Source: Nonomuraea basaltis (GTDB lineage: Bacteria; Actinomycetota; Actinomycetes; Streptosporangiales; Streptosporangiaceae). Taken from it: a stretch of DNA of 64,000 bases. The notes under the pieces were generated by a model. It was not told the origin of the DNA and did no database searches. It was given only the letters and a program-made list of their open reading frames with translations. Within the stretch, counting starts at the first letter, position 1. Every line of letters starts with the position of its first letter. The DNA is taken from contig NZ_VCJS01000016.1 of NCBI RefSeq assembly GCF_005893125.1, forward strand, positions 44,481 to 108,480, read 5' to 3'. Positions 50,689 through 60,126 of this stretch are shown here, piece by piece. Position numbers and translations under genes: made by a program.

Positions 50689-52653
50689 GTGACCCGCACC
50701 TCGATCCGCCTCGGCACCACGGCCGGGATTCTGCTGTTCTGCCTGGTCGTGGGCGCGCTCGCGATCGAGCCCCAGCTACGCGTGCTCGGGGTGACGGGGT
50801 TCGTGGAGCGTTTCGACGCCTTCCGCGCCGTGGCCGCGCTCGCGTTCGGCCTGCCCGGCCTCTTCGTCGTGGCGCAGCTTCCGGTCAGCCGCGTCGGGTG
50901 GCTGATGACGGCGATCGGGGCGGCGCAGGGGGTGGGGGTGGCGCTGTCGGCGTACGGGCTGCTCGGCATCAACGGCGGTCGGCTGCCCGGCGACGACTGG
51001 GCGATGTGGCTGTCGAACTGGCTGTGGATGCCCGCCTACCTCGCGGTGCCCACCTTGTTCCTGCTGGTCTTCCCGGACGGGCGGCTGCCGTCGCCGCGGT
51101 GGCGCCCGGTGGCGGTGCTGGCCGTGGCGGCCATCGTGGTCAACACCCTGGACTGGGCGTTGCGGCCGGTCACCGTGGTGGACGTGGCCGGGCTGTACCC
51201 GCCGGGCTACGTCGGCGTGCTGGCCGGGCTGCCGCCGTTCCCGCCCGTCCTGCGCGTCGCCGCGGCGGGCTGCTCCGCGGCCGTGGCCGTCCTGGCGGTG
51301 TCGTCGCTGGCGGTGCGCTACCGGCGGGCGCAACCGGGGGCGCGCCGCCAGTTGCAGTGGGTGCTGGCCGCCGCCCTGGTCACTGTGGTCATGCTGGGCG
51401 CGGGCCAGTTGCTGCAGGTGGCCGGGCCGCTGCTGGTCGCGCTGGCCCCGGTGCCGCTGCCGGTGGCCGTCGCGGTCGCGGTCGTGGCCCACCGGCTGTG
51501 GGACCTGGACCTGCTGCTGTCGCGGGCGCTGGCCTTCGGCGCCGTCAGCGTGCTGCTGCTGGGGGCGTACGCGCTGGCCGTGTTCACGCTCGGCCGGGTG
51601 GTGGGGGCGGCGGCGAGCGCGGCGCTGGTGGCCTTCGCCGTCCATCCCCTGTACACGCGCGTCCGCGCCAGAGCCAACCAGCTCGTGTACGGCGACCGCG
51701 ACGACCCCCGGCAGACGCTGCGCCGGCTCGGCAGCCGGCTGTCCGACGCCGAGCCCCCTGGACGGCTGCTCGACCGGATGGCCGCCGAGCTGGGCCGCAG
51801 CCTGCGCGTGCACTACGTGGGCGTCGAGGAGTCCGGCGCGATCGTCGCCCAGTGGGGCCGCCCCGCCGAGGCGTCGGAACGCGTACCGCTGCATCACTCG
51901 GGCGAGCGCGTCGGCACGCTCGTGATCGGCGAGCGGCTGCGGCCCAGGGACCACGCCCTCCTGTCGGAGCTGGCCCCGCACCTGGCCGTGGCCGTGCGCG
52001 CCCACCGCCTCGGCGCCGACCTCGAACGCTCTCACCGCCGCCTCCTGGCCGCCCGGCAGGAGGAGCGCGACCGGCTCCTGTACGAGCTGCACGACGGGCT
52101 CGGCCCCACCCTGGCCGCCCTCGCCCTGCACATCGACCGCGGCCGCGGCCTCATCGACACCGACCCCGGCCAGGCCAAACACCTTCTCGGCGACCTGGCG
52201 CTGCGCACCCGGACGACGGTCGACACCGTACGCGCCATCGTGCACGACCTCGCCCCACCGCCCCTGGACGACCTCGGTCTGGCCGACGCACTGGCCGAGC
52301 TCGGCAGGGGCTTCGCCGGGCATCTGGAGGTCGACGTCGACACGCCGCCCGACCTGCCCGACCTGCCCGCCGCGGTCGAGCTGGCCGCGTACCGGATCAC
52401 CGCCGAGGCCCTCACCAACGCGGCCCGGCACGCCCAGGCCTCCACCTGTACGATCCGGTTGCGCGCGCAGGACGATCTGGAGCTGAGAGTGGACGACAAC
52501 GGGATCGGCATGGCCTCCCCCACGCGTCACGGCTTCGGCCTCACCTCGATGCGACGCCGCGCAGAGGAGCTCAACGGCACCTTCGATCTCCTCACCGGCA
52601 CCGGCCCCGGCACGAGCGTCCTCGTCCGCCTGCCGCTGAACGGCACGCCGTGA
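50689..52653 (+). CDS. Sensor histidine kinase, large (NarL/DegS type)
   Basis: A 654-residue kinase. The first 310 residues hold about nine membrane helices ([38 protein letters not shown], and so on). A GAF-like segment follows around residues 345-440 ([20 protein letters not shown]). The phosphoacceptor is [20 protein letters not shown] near 465, and the ATPase has [11 protein letters not shown] with [14 protein letters not shown]. Its stop overlaps the regulator GTG. Confidence 0.92.
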   Translation: MTRTSIRLGTTAGILLFCLVVGALAIEPQLRVLGVTGFVERFDAFRAVAALAFGLPGLFVVAQLPVSRVGWLMTAIGAAQGVGVALSAYGLLGINGGRLPGDDWAMWLSNWLWMPAYLAVPTLFLLVFPDGRLPSPRWRPVAVLAVAAIVVNTLDWALRPVTVVDVAGLYPPGYVGVLAGLPPFPPVLRVAAAGCSAAVAVLAVSSLAVRYRRAQPGARRQLQWVLAAALVTVVMLGAGQLLQVAGPLLVALAPVPLPVAVAVAVVAHRLWDLDLLLSRALAFGAVSVLLLGAYALAVFTLGRVVGAAASAALVAFAVHPLYTRVRARANQLVYGDRDDPRQTLRRLGSRLSDAEPPGRLLDRMAAELGRSLRVHYVGVEESGAIVAQWGRPAEASERVPLHHSGERVGTLVIGERLRPRDHALLSELAPHLAVAVRAHRLGADLERSHRRLLAARQEERDRLLYELHDGLGPTLAALALHIDRGRGLIDTDPGQAKHLLGDLALRTRTTVDTVRAIVHDLAPPPLDDLGLADALAELGRGFAGHLEVDVDTPPDLPDLPAAVELAAYRITAEALTNAARHAQASTCTIRLRAQDDLELRVDDNGIGMASPTRHGFGLTSMRRRAEELNGTFDLLTGTGPGTSVLVRLPLNGTP

Positions 52654-53285
52654 TCCGCGTCGTGGTGGTCGAGGACCACCCCGTGTTCGCCGAAGGGCTC
52701 CTCACCCTGCTCTCCGACCTGCCCGGCGTGGAGGTCGCCGGGATGGCAGGCACCGGGGAGGCGGCCGTCGACCTGGTCGACCAGGTGCTGCCCGACGTCG
52801 TGCTGATGGACCTGCGCCTGCCCGGCATGGACGGGGTCGCGGCCACCGCGCACATCATCGCCCGCCATCCCCAGGTGGCCGTGCTGGCGCTGACCATGAT
52901 GTCCGACGACGCCTCGGTCCTGGCCGCCATCCGCGCCGGCGCCCGCGGCTACCTCCTGAAGGAGGCGACGCCCGCGGAGATCGTACGGTCGCTGGAGGCG
53001 GTCGCCGCCGGCCAGGTCGTCTTCAGCCCGGCCACGGGCACCCGCGTGCTCTCCGCCCTGACCTCGCAGGCAACGGGACCGCGCCCGCTGCCCGAGCTGA
53101 CCGACCGGGAACGCGAGGTGCTCCACCTGCTCGCCACCGGCCTCACCAACACCGCGATCGCGCAGCGGCTCTTCCTCAGCGAGAAGACCGTCCGCAATCA
53201 CGTCTCCAACATCTTCGCCAAGCTCGGCGTCTCCGACCGCGCCTCCGCGGTGGCCCGGGCCCGGGACGCCGGCCTCGGCACCTGA
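52650..53285 (+). CDS. NarL/LuxR-family response regulator
   Basis: A 211-residue regulator paired with the large kinase. Phosphoacceptor Asp in [12 protein letters not shown] near residue 53, Lys in YLLKEATP near 104. The DNA-binding helix-turn-helix is [20 protein letters not shown] and [22 protein letters not shown] 52650 is coupled to the kinase stop TGA. Converges with the protease gene. Confidence 0.93.
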   Translation: MIRVVVVEDHPVFAEGLLTLLSDLPGVEVAGMAGTGEAAVDLVDQVLPDVVLMDLRLPGMDGVAATAHIIARHPQVAVLALTMMSDDASVLAAIRAGARGYLLKEATPAEIVRSLEAVAAGQVVFSPATGTRVLSALTSQATGPRPLPELTDREREVLHLLATGLTNTAIAQRLFLSEKTVRNHVSNIFAKLGVSDRASAVARARDAGLGT

Positions 53286-53291
53286 AACAGG

Positions 53292-54518
53292 CTACTTCTG
53301 CTGTTCCATGGTGACGATCACGGTGTCCGTCTTGCCGTTCCGCACGTACGTGACCTCCACCTGCTGGCCCACCTGGAACCCGCGGACCTGGCCGACGACC
53401 GTGTCGCCGCCCTCGACCTTCGTGTTGCCGATCTCGGTGATGAGGTCGCCCTGCTTCAGCCCCGCCTTCTCCGCCGGGCTGCCCGCGGTCACCTGGCGGA
53501 CCAGCGCGCCGGGGGCCTCGCCGGCGGCGTCCGTGACGCTCACCCCGAGGAACGCATGGCTCACCTTGCCCTTGCTGATGAGCTGCTCGGACACCAGCTT
53601 GGCGGTGTTCACGGGGATCGCGAAGCCGAGGTTGACGCCCTCGGAGGACACCGCGCTGTTGATGCCGATCAGCTCGCCCGCCGCGTTCACGAGGGCGCCG
53701 CCGGAGTTGCCGGGGTTGATCGCGGCGTCGGTCTGGATCATGCCACCGAGCGTGGTCGTCTCGCTCTCCGCTCCCTGCTGGCTCCAGCCGGGCGGGAGCT
53801 GCTGCTCGTTGGGGCTGCCACCGGCGGTGACCGTACGGTCGAGCGCGCTGACGATGCCCGAGGTCACCGTCCCGTCCAGGCCGAGCGGGCTGCCGAGGGC
53901 CAGCACGTCGTCGCCGACCTTGAGCTGGTCGCTGTCCCCGAGCGTGGCCTTGGCCAGCCCCTTCACGCCCTCGGCGCGGATGACGGCGAGGTCGGTGGCC
54001 GGGTCGGTGCCGACCACAGTGGCCTTGGCCGTCGTGCCGTCGTTGAACTTCACCGTCAGCCCGCCGTTCTGCCCTGCCACGACGTGGTTGTTGGTGAGGA
54101 TCAGCCCGTCCTCTGACAGCACCACGCCGGAGCCCTCGGCGGTCTGCCCCTGGATCATCACGACCGACGGCTGCACCTTCTCCGCCACCTGCGAGATCGT
54201 GAGCTGGTCGGCGACGGTGCGGAAGACGGGGCTCGCCGCGGTCGCGGTGGTGGTCACCGTGGGGCGTGCGCCGCCTGCCATGTACGCCCCCACGGCGCCT
54301 CCGCCCAGCGCCGACACCCCCATGGCGGCCACGGCGGCCAGCGCGAGCCCGGCGATCGCCTTGCGGCCGACCCGGAGACCCGGTCGCCGCGGCGGCGGCG
54401 GTGGCGGCAGGGCGGGGCCCACCGGTTCCGGCCGCGTGAACCCTCCCGCGGAGGGCGGTGTGTCACCGAACTGGCTCCAGCCACCGGCGCTGTGCTCGCG
54501 AGGCTCGTTCGCGTCCAT
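53292..54518 (-). CDS. HtrA/DegP-like membrane-anchored serine protease with PDZ domain
   Basis: A 408-residue S1C protease. A Pro-rich cytoplasmic N-terminus (ALPPPPPPRRPG) precedes one membrane helix (AIAGLALAAVAAMGVSALGG). The triad is His in LTNNHVVAG, Asp in DPATDLAVI and Ser in NPGNSGGAL. A C-terminal PDZ domain (FLGVSVTDAAGEAPGALVRQ, AGLKQGDLITEIGNTKV) follows. Envelope quality control is expected. AGGAG lies 5 bp before ATG 54518. Confidence 0.93.
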   Translation of the reverse strand: MDANEPREHSAGGWSQFGDTPPSAGGFTRPEPVGPALPPPPPPRRPGLRVGRKAIAGLALAAVAAMGVSALGGGAVGAYMAGGARPTVTTTATAASPVFRTVADQLTISQVAEKVQPSVVMIQGQTAEGSGVVLSEDGLILTNNHVVAGQNGGLTVKFNDGTTAKATVVGTDPATDLAVIRAEGVKGLAKATLGDSDQLKVGDDVLALGSPLGLDGTVTSGIVSALDRTVTAGGSPNEQQLPPGWSQQGAESETTTLGGMIQTDAAINPGNSGGALVNAAGELIGINSAVSSEGVNLGFAIPVNTAKLVSEQLISKGKVSHAFLGVSVTDAAGEAPGALVRQVTAGSPAEKAGLKQGDLITEIGNTKVEGGDTVVGQVRGFQVGQQVEVTYVRNGKTDTVIVTMEQQK

Positions 54519-54697
54519 GTCATCTCCTAGGTCCCGATGACACAAGAATGATGAATGGCGGGTAAGTCCTGCTTAAGCGCAAGATCCCGGCGATCGTCGC
54601 CCCCTGACACCGGCCTTATCGCCGCTGGCCGGGCGCGATCGCCGCAGCCGGAAATCAGCTGAAATTTTCTTGCGTCCGCGTACCAAATCGACTGGGG

Positions 54698-55126
54698 TCA
54701 AGCCTGGGTGAGGGTTCTCTCCGGCGCACTGGACTGCTGGAGCGCGGCGATCACCGCCTGCTCGACCGTGGCGTGCACATGCAGCACGGTGTGCGCCTGG
54801 GTGATCTCCATGATGCGCGCGAGCGTGGGATGCGGCGCGGCCAGATGGAGGGCGCCGCCATGCTGGCGGGCGAAGGCATGGGTGTTCAGCAGCACGCGAA
54901 GTCCCGCGCTGCCGAGGAACCCGGCCTCGCTGAGATCGATCACCATGTGCTCGCCGGGCATGCGCCGGCTGCGCTGGACATAGCGGTCGAGCTGGCCGGC
55001 GGTCGCGGCGTCGATCTCCCCTGCCACGGAGATCACGCACACGCCCGGCAGCCTCTGGACGGCGAACGTCAGATCCTGCATGTGATGCCCACCGATCAGA
55101 ATTCGGGCCAGGAATTCGGGTGACAT
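54698..55126 (-). CDS. STAS-domain anti-sigma factor antagonist
   Basis: A 142-residue STAS protein. CVISVAGEIDAATAGQLDRY near residue 31 opens the domain; the phosphoserine loop reads FLGSAGLRVLLN, with Gly-Ser in place of Asp-Ser, which may change phosphorylation. The N-terminal 20 residues before the domain are variable, and ATG 55081 is an alternative start. Monocistronic. Confidence 0.82.
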   Translation of the reverse strand: MSPEFLARILIGGHHMQDLTFAVQRLPGVCVISVAGEIDAATAGQLDRYVQRSRRMPGEHMVIDLSEAGFLGSAGLRVLLNTHAFARQHGGALHLAAPHPTLARIMEITQAHTVLHVHATVEQAVIAALQQSSAPERTLTQA

Positions 55127-55256
55127 GGACACAGGGATTGCTTGCCTTACCGCACACTATCCGGGAGTCGGCCGCCGCATAAGATGTCCGCGCCCACTTC
55201 TTACCGAGCTCCGGAGCACAGGTGCGTTCATTTGTCAATGATCGCGGCGCCGGGCC

Positions 55257-55838
55257 CTAGTCGTTGGGGCGCGGGTGGGCCCTGCGGGGGCGCATGATGA
55301 GCGCGGCCACGTGGTACGTGCACGGAACCCCGCCAGGATTGGCGTAGGCGTGCTCGACGTCGGCGGCGAAATAGACTGAGTCGCCCGCGTTCAGGTCGAG
55401 GTGCCTGTCGCCGAGGGTCAGCCGGAGAGTGCCGGACTCGACGGCGACGTACTCGTGGGAGCCCGCCGCGTACGCGGGGAACCGGCCCGCGTCGCACTTC
55501 GGCGGCAGCGTGGTGCGGATCCACTCGAAGTTCACGCCGGGCACGACCGGCGTGAGGATCGTCCGCCGCCATCCGCCGGGCTCGTCGAGGTGCTCCTGCT
55601 CGGTGGCGCGGCGCACGATGACGCGGCAATCCTCGGGCTGCGCGACCAGCTCGGCGACGGGCACGCCGAGGCCGTCGGCGATGCGGGCCAGCACGACGAT
55701 GGTGGGTGCCTTGTGCCCGCGCTCGACGGAGGACAGCATACTCACGCTCACGTCGGCCGCGTCGGCCAACTGCTGGAGCGTCATGGCCCGGTCGTGGCGG
55801 AGCTCCTGAATGTGCCTGCCCAGGGCTTCGAGGTTCAC
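55257..55838 (-). CDS. XRE-cupin transcriptional regulator
   Basis: A 193-residue regulator. The N-terminal helix-turn-helix is TLQQLADAADVSVSMLSSVE with RGHKAPTIVVLARIADGLGV; the C-terminal cupin is EYVAVESGTLRLTLGDRHL with GDSVYFAADVEHAYANPGG. GTG 55838 is chosen because AGGGG lies 5 bp upstream, within a CCCCTA/TAGGGG repeat at 55843-55857. It is divergent from the CGNR gene with a 37-bp inverted repeat between them. Confidence 0.9.
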   Translation of the reverse strand: MNLEALGRHIQELRHDRAMTLQQLADAADVSVSMLSSVERGHKAPTIVVLARIADGLGVPVAELVAQPEDCRVIVRRATEQEHLDEPGGWRRTILTPVVPGVNFEWIRTTLPPKCDAGRFPAYAAGSHEYVAVESGTLRLTLGDRHLDLNAGDSVYFAADVEHAYANPGGVPCTYHVAALIMRPRRAHPRPND

Positions 55839-55865
55839 CAAGCCCCTATGGTAGGGGTTTCCCAT

Positions 55866-55902
55866 ACTGTAATGGGTATAGTCTCTCTATAACCCTTACA
55901 GT
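55866..55902. promoter_or_regulatory. 37-bp imperfect inverted repeat in the XRE/CGNR divergent region
   Basis: ACTGTAATGGGTATAG (55866-55881) pairs with CTATAACCCTTACAGT (55887-55902) in 14 of 16 positions. It lies 15 bp before the CGNR start and 28 bp before the XRE start, so it can control both. A probable operator for the XRE-cupin regulator. Confidence 0.7.
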
Positions 55903-55916
55903 TCGGAGGGCAGGGC

Positions 55917-56495
55917 GTGGACATCTCCATCATCGACTACGCGGTGGGGGCGGCGGTGGCGACCGACCTGGTCAACACCTCGCCCACCGTGCGGGCCACC
56001 GAGGCCCTTACGGACCCGGACGCGCTGACGGGCTTCCTGGCCGAACGCGGCGTCCGGCTCGACGCCCTGGCGGATGGGGCGCCGACCGCCGACGACCTCC
56101 ACCAGATCCACCTGTTGCGCAGGGAGGTGCGTGGTGTCCTGGAGACCGAGTGGGAGGAGCAGGCCGTCGCGGGCGCGATGGTGCTGGCCGGGCGTGCGGG
56201 CCAGGCCCCGGTGCTGCGCCGCGAGTCCGGCGGCTGGCAGTGGTACGTCCCCACCGCACCGGGCGCGTCGCCGGCCGGCGAGCTGGCCGCGCTCATCGGC
56301 ATCGGGCTGCTCGGCGCAGTCCGGACGCTCGGCCACAGCCGTTTCCGCCCCTGTGCCGCACCGGGCTGCCGCGGCGTCTTCGTCGACACCAGCCGGGCGG
56401 GGCGCCGCAGCTACTGCATGCCGGACCGATGCGGCAACCGCGTCAACGTCGCCGACCACCGCGCCAGGCGACGGATGGGGAGCGTGATCCGGTGA
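55917..56495 (+). CDS. CGNR zinc-finger transcriptional regulator (ABATE domain)
   Basis: A 192-residue protein. The N-terminal 130 residues match the ABATE (putative stress-induced regulator) domain. The C-terminal treble-clef finger reads CAAPGCRGVFVDTSRAGRRS, then CMPDRCGNRVNVADHR, with the hallmark CGNR. GGAGG lies 9 bp before GTG 55917. The stop overlaps the phosphatase start. Confidence 0.88.
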   Translation: MDISIIDYAVGAAVATDLVNTSPTVRATEALTDPDALTGFLAERGVRLDALADGAPTADDLHQIHLLRREVRGVLETEWEEQAVAGAMVLAGRAGQAPVLRRESGGWQWYVPTAPGASPAGELAALIGIGLLGAVRTLGHSRFRPCAAPGCRGVFVDTSRAGRRSYCMPDRCGNRVNVADHRARRRMGSVIR

Positions 56496-57001
56496 GCTCC
56501 CCGACATCCGATGGGCGCGATCCGGCGAGCTTTCCCACGTCCGATGGGCGCGACCCGGCGAGCGGTCCGCCACTTGTCGGCGCGATCCGGCTCCCGGACG
56601 GCTGCTGGGTGCGGGGCCGTGGTCTGCGGCGCCCGCTTCCCGAGGGACCTGCGCCCGGCTTCGGGCTCTACCTGGGGTCTGGCCGGCTTCGTCGCCGGCA
56701 CGACGCCGCGTTGCCGTGGCCGCGCGAGTGGATCGAGTGGCCCGACTTCCTGCTCCCCCGCGACCGGGACCTGGCAGTCCGTGGCATCCGCGCGCTGCAC
56801 GAGCGGGCGCGGGCCGGGGAGCCGGTCGAGGTCGCGTGCGGCGGCGGCATCGGCCGTACCGGCACCGTCATCGCCTGCCTCGCCGTGCTGGCCGGGCTGG
56901 ATGCCGCCGGCGCCGTGGCCTGGACGCGGGAGCACCACCACCCCCGGGCCGTCGAGACCCCGTGGCAACGCCGCTGGATAGCCCGGTTCACGGCCGACTG
57001 A
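56492..57001 (+). CDS. Tyrosine-phosphatase-like protein with CX5R loop
   Basis: A 169-residue protein. The active-site loop VACGGGIGRTGTVIACLAVL near residue 113 has the C-x5-R signature of the dual-specificity/tyrosine phosphatase fold. An Asp-containing WPDFLLPRDRDL near 88 could supply the general acid. The first 30 residues carry a duplicated SDGRDPAS segment, with the matching DNA duplicated at 56508-56563. GTG 56492 is coupled to the CGNR stop. Target unknown; no partner kinase is nearby. Confidence 0.75.
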   Translation: MSSPTSDGRDPASFPTSDGRDPASGPPLVGAIRLPDGCWVRGRGLRRPLPEGPAPGFGLYLGSGRLRRRHDAALPWPREWIEWPDFLLPRDRDLAVRGIRALHERARAGEPVEVACGGGIGRTGTVIACLAVLAGLDAAGAVAWTREHHHPRAVETPWQRRWIARFTAD

Positions 57002-57004
57002 CTA

Positions 57005-57035
57005 CTCTATAATGGGAGTTGATTTCACTATAGAG
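57005..57035. promoter_or_regulatory. Promoter with inverted repeat before the GNAT gene
   Basis: CTCTATA (57005-57011) and TATAGAG (57029-57035) form a perfect 7-bp inverted repeat. A TATAAT box sits at 57008-57013. The sequence around the box (CTATAATGGG) resembles the operator half-site at 55869, so the same regulator may act here. Confidence 0.55.
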
Positions 57036-57048
57036 AAAGACGATCACT

Positions 57049-57561
57049 GTGACGCCTCCCCAAGCCGTCATCCGACCGGCGGTTCCCGCGGACCTGAAGG
57101 CCGTGGCCGAGATCAACTCCCACTACGTCACCAACACCGTGATCACCTTCGAGGAGACGCCGCCGGCCGTCGACGACTGGCACCGGCGGCTGGACGAGCT
57201 GACCGGCCGCGGCCTGCCCTTCCTCGTCGCCGACCGGTCCGGCGAGGTGGCCGGGTACGCCTACGCCGGCCCCTGGCGCCCCAAGTCCGCCTACCGGCAC
57301 ACCGTGGAGGACTCGATCTACCTCGCCCCCGGACACACGGGCCTGGGACTGGGCGGAGCGCTGCTGGGCGAGCTGGTGGCCGGGTCGATCGCGGCCGGCA
57401 TGCGCCGGATGATCGCCGTCATCGCCGACGCCGGCGACGACCGCTCGATCGCGCTGCACCGCCGTTTCGGCTTCACCGAGGCGGGCCGGCTGATCGACGT
57501 CGGCTACAAGCACGGCCGCTGGATCGACACCACGCTCATGCAACGCGCCCTGGCCTCGTAG
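57049..57561 (+). CDS. GNAT-family N-acetyltransferase (phosphinothricin acetyltransferase type)
   Basis: A 170-residue acetyltransferase. IRPAVPADLKAVAEINSHYV opens the fold, VITFEETPP near residue 31 is typical of the Pat/MnaT group, and the acetyl-CoA loop is HTGLGLGGALLGELV near 102. The C-terminal GYKHGRWIDTTLMQRAL also fits. Substrates are amino-acid analogues such as phosphinothricin or methionine derivatives; the true substrate is not readable. Last gene of the XRE/CGNR island. Confidence 0.88.
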   Translation: MTPPQAVIRPAVPADLKAVAEINSHYVTNTVITFEETPPAVDDWHRRLDELTGRGLPFLVADRSGEVAGYAYAGPWRPKSAYRHTVEDSIYLAPGHTGLGLGGALLGELVAGSIAAGMRRMIAVIADAGDDRSIALHRRFGFTEAGRLIDVGYKHGRWIDTTLMQRALAS

Positions 57562-57678
57562 TCAGCGGTGTGCGCGGTCGCCCTCGGTAGCGGCGGCTGA
57601 CGGCCGGACAGGTTTTCGCATCCTCACCCGGGTAGCGGAATTGGCGCTGGTCGGCGTCGATTCGCGAGGAGTGGGCAG

Positions 57679-58869
57679 ATGCGTTCGTCGTTCAGTCTGG
57701 GCCGCATCGGCGGGGTCCTCGTCGGGGTCAACGTCAGCGTGCTCTTCATCGTGCTGATCCTGGTGGTCGGGCTGGCCTTCGGGCGCTTCCCGATCGTCTT
57801 CCCCGGCTACTCCGTGGCGGCGTACCTGCTCGCCGGGCTGGCCGCGGCCGTGCTGTTCCTGGCCTCCCTGCTCGCCCACGAGCTCGCTCACGCCTTGGTG
57901 GCCAAGCGCCACGGCATCGAGGTGCCGCAGATCACGCTCTGGCTGCTCGGCGGGATCGCCGAGCTCCGCAGCGAGCCGAAGTCGCCCGGCGCCGATCTGA
58001 AGATCGCCGTCGTGGGACCCGTGGCCAGCCTGGCGTGCGGGGTGGTCTTCGGGGCGCTGGCGCTGGTCTCCGGCGCGGCGCTGGTGGCCGGGATGTTCGC
58101 CTACCTGGCCGGCGTCAACGTGCTCCTGGCCGTGTTCAACCTGGTCCCGGCCGCGCCGCTGGACGGCGGCCGCGTGCTGCGTGCCGCTCTCTGGGCGCGG
58201 TGGGGCGACCGGGTGCGCGCGGCGATCGCCGCCGCCCGCGCGGGGCGGGTGTTCGGGTACATGCTCATCGCGCTGGGCTTCCTGCAGGTCGTCACCGGAC
58301 TCGGCTTCCAGGGCCTGTGGCTGGTCCTGATCGGGCTGTTCCTCGTGAACGCCGCCAGTGCCGAGGAGCAGCAGGCGCAACTCGGCGCCGCCCTGCACGG
58401 CGTACGGGTCGGGGACGTGATGTCGCGGCAACCCGTCGTCGCCCACCCGGACGAGACCGTGTCCGGCCTGATCGACCGCCTGGTGATGAGCCGGCGGCTG
58501 TCGACGTACCCGCTCGTGGGCGCGGACGGGGCCTTCCTCGGCCTGGTGACGCTCAACCGCATCAGGGAGGTGGCCCCCGCGGCGCGGGACGCGACGCGGC
58601 TGGCCGACATCGCCTGCCCTCCCGGGGACGTGCCGCAGGCCACCCCCGATGAGCCGCTGACCGGGCTGCTGGGCCGGATGAGCGGCTGCGCCGACGGGCG
58701 GGCCGTGGTGCTCGACCCCTCCGGCCGCCTGATCGGGCTGCTCACTCCGACCGACATCAGCCGGATCATCCAGACCGCCGGGCTGCACAGGACCGACCCT
58801 TATCTCCACCCGCGCGGCGCCGACCTCGCCCTGCCACCCCGCGACCACCAGCATCGCGACGCCGCCTGA
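57679..58869 (+). CDS. Site-2 protease-family metalloprotease with CBS domains
   Basis: A 396-residue polytopic M50 protease of the SpoIVFB type. The zinc motif is LLAHELAHALV near residue 71 and the second ligand motif NLVPAAPLDGGRVL near 153. Two CBS modules follow (about residues 240-300 and 310-365, VGDVMSRQPVVAHPDETVSG). CBS domains in SpoIVFB bind ATP and gate the protease. It likely cleaves a membrane-bound anti-sigma or similar protein. Confidence 0.92.
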   Translation: MRSSFSLGRIGGVLVGVNVSVLFIVLILVVGLAFGRFPIVFPGYSVAAYLLAGLAAAVLFLASLLAHELAHALVAKRHGIEVPQITLWLLGGIAELRSEPKSPGADLKIAVVGPVASLACGVVFGALALVSGAALVAGMFAYLAGVNVLLAVFNLVPAAPLDGGRVLRAALWARWGDRVRAAIAAARAGRVFGYMLIALGFLQVVTGLGFQGLWLVLIGLFLVNAASAEEQQAQLGAALHGVRVGDVMSRQPVVAHPDETVSGLIDRLVMSRRLSTYPLVGADGAFLGLVTLNRIREVAPAARDATRLADIACPPGDVPQATPDEPLTGLLGRMSGCADGRAVVLDPSGRLIGLLTPTDISRIIQTAGLHRTDPYLHPRGADLALPPRDHQHRDAA

Positions 58870-58935
58870 ACGGGGCGGCCCATTGAGAGGCCATGAGAAG
58901 CCACTGAGAGGCCATCTGAGAGGAAGGAAGAGCTG

Positions 58936-60099
58936 ATGAAGGCTGTCGTCTGGCACGACGTCGGCAAGATCGCCGTTGAGCAGGTGCCCGATCCGCGCAT
59001 CCAGGAGCCGGAGGACGCCGTCGTCCGCATCACCGCCAGCGCGATCTGCGGCACCGACCTGCACTTCGTCCGCGGCACCGTGCCCGGCATGCGGCCGGGG
59101 ACGATCCTGGGCCACGAGGCCGTGGGGGTCGTGGAGGAGACCGGGCCCAACGTACGCAACTTCAATCCCGGCGACCGCGTGGTCGTGTGCTCCACCATCG
59201 CCTGCGGCCGCTGTGCCTACTGCCGGGCCGGCTACTACGCGCAGTGCGACGTGGCCAACCCGAACGGCCCAGCCGCGGGAACGGCGTTCTTCGGCGGGCC
59301 GGAGAGCACCGGTCCCTTCGACGGGCTCCAGTCCGAGTACGCCCGCATCCCGTACGCCCACACCGGCATGGTCGCCATCCCGCCCGGCGTGACGGACGAG
59401 CAGGCGCTGACCGTCTGCGACATCTTCCCCACCGGCTGGTTCGGCGCGAAGCTGGCGGAGGTCGGCAACGGCGACGTGGTGGCCGTGCTCGGCGCCGGGC
59501 CGGTGGGGCAGCTCGCGGCGCTGTCGGCCCGCATGCAGGGTGCCGGCCGGGTGCTGATCGTCGACGGCAACGCCGACCGGCTGGAGACCGCGCGCCTGCA
59601 GAACGCCGAGACGATCGACTTCAACGTCGAGGACCCGGTGCAGACGGTCAAGGAGCTCACCGGCGGCATCGGCGCCGACCGGGTCATCGACGCCGTGGGC
59701 ATCGACGCGGAGAGCCCCAAGTCGGGACCAGCCGCCGAGGGGACCGAGCGGAGCACCAAGGGCGGCGCCTGGGTCCCCGGCGACGCGCCGAACCAGGCGC
59801 TGCGCTGGGCGGTGGAGATGGTCGACAAGGCCGGCACCATCGGGATCGTCGGCGTCTACCCGCCGCAGCACGAGAGCTTCCCGCTGGGCGCGGCCATGAA
59901 CCGCAACCTCACCATCAAGGCCGGCAACTGCAACCACCGGCGCTACGCGCCCGGCCTGCTCAGCAAGATCGCCGCGAGCGCGGCCGATCCCAGCACTGTG
60001 CTGACCCAGCAGGAGGACCTGCCCCACGTGATCGACGCCTACCAGGCGTTCGACCGCCGCGAGCCCGGCTGGACCAAGGTCGTCCTCGAACTCGGCTGA
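58936..60099 (+). CDS. Zinc-dependent alcohol dehydrogenase
   Basis: A 387-residue medium-chain dehydrogenase. Catalytic zinc ligands are in SAICGTDLHF near residue 37 and ILGHEAVGVV near 56. The structural zinc cysteines are in ACGRCAYCRAGYYAQC near 89. The cofactor motif is VLGAGPVGQLAALSARM near 177. The insertion QAADPSTV-type region and long C-terminus resemble glutathione-independent formaldehyde dehydrogenases. AGGAAGG precedes ATG 58936. 66 bp after the site-2 protease gene; the two are not obviously linked. Confidence 0.9.
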   Translation: MKAVVWHDVGKIAVEQVPDPRIQEPEDAVVRITASAICGTDLHFVRGTVPGMRPGTILGHEAVGVVEETGPNVRNFNPGDRVVVCSTIACGRCAYCRAGYYAQCDVANPNGPAAGTAFFGGPESTGPFDGLQSEYARIPYAHTGMVAIPPGVTDEQALTVCDIFPTGWFGAKLAEVGNGDVVAVLGAGPVGQLAALSARMQGAGRVLIVDGNADRLETARLQNAETIDFNVEDPVQTVKELTGGIGADRVIDAVGIDAESPKSGPAAEGTERSTKGGAWVPGDAPNQALRWAVEMVDKAGTIGIVGVYPPQHESFPLGAAMNRNLTIKAGNCNHRRYAPGLLSKIAASAADPSTVLTQQEDLPHVIDAYQAFDRREPGWTKVVLELG

Positions 60100-60126
60100 C
60101 CCGCCAGGCCACCGCGGCCGGCGGGA

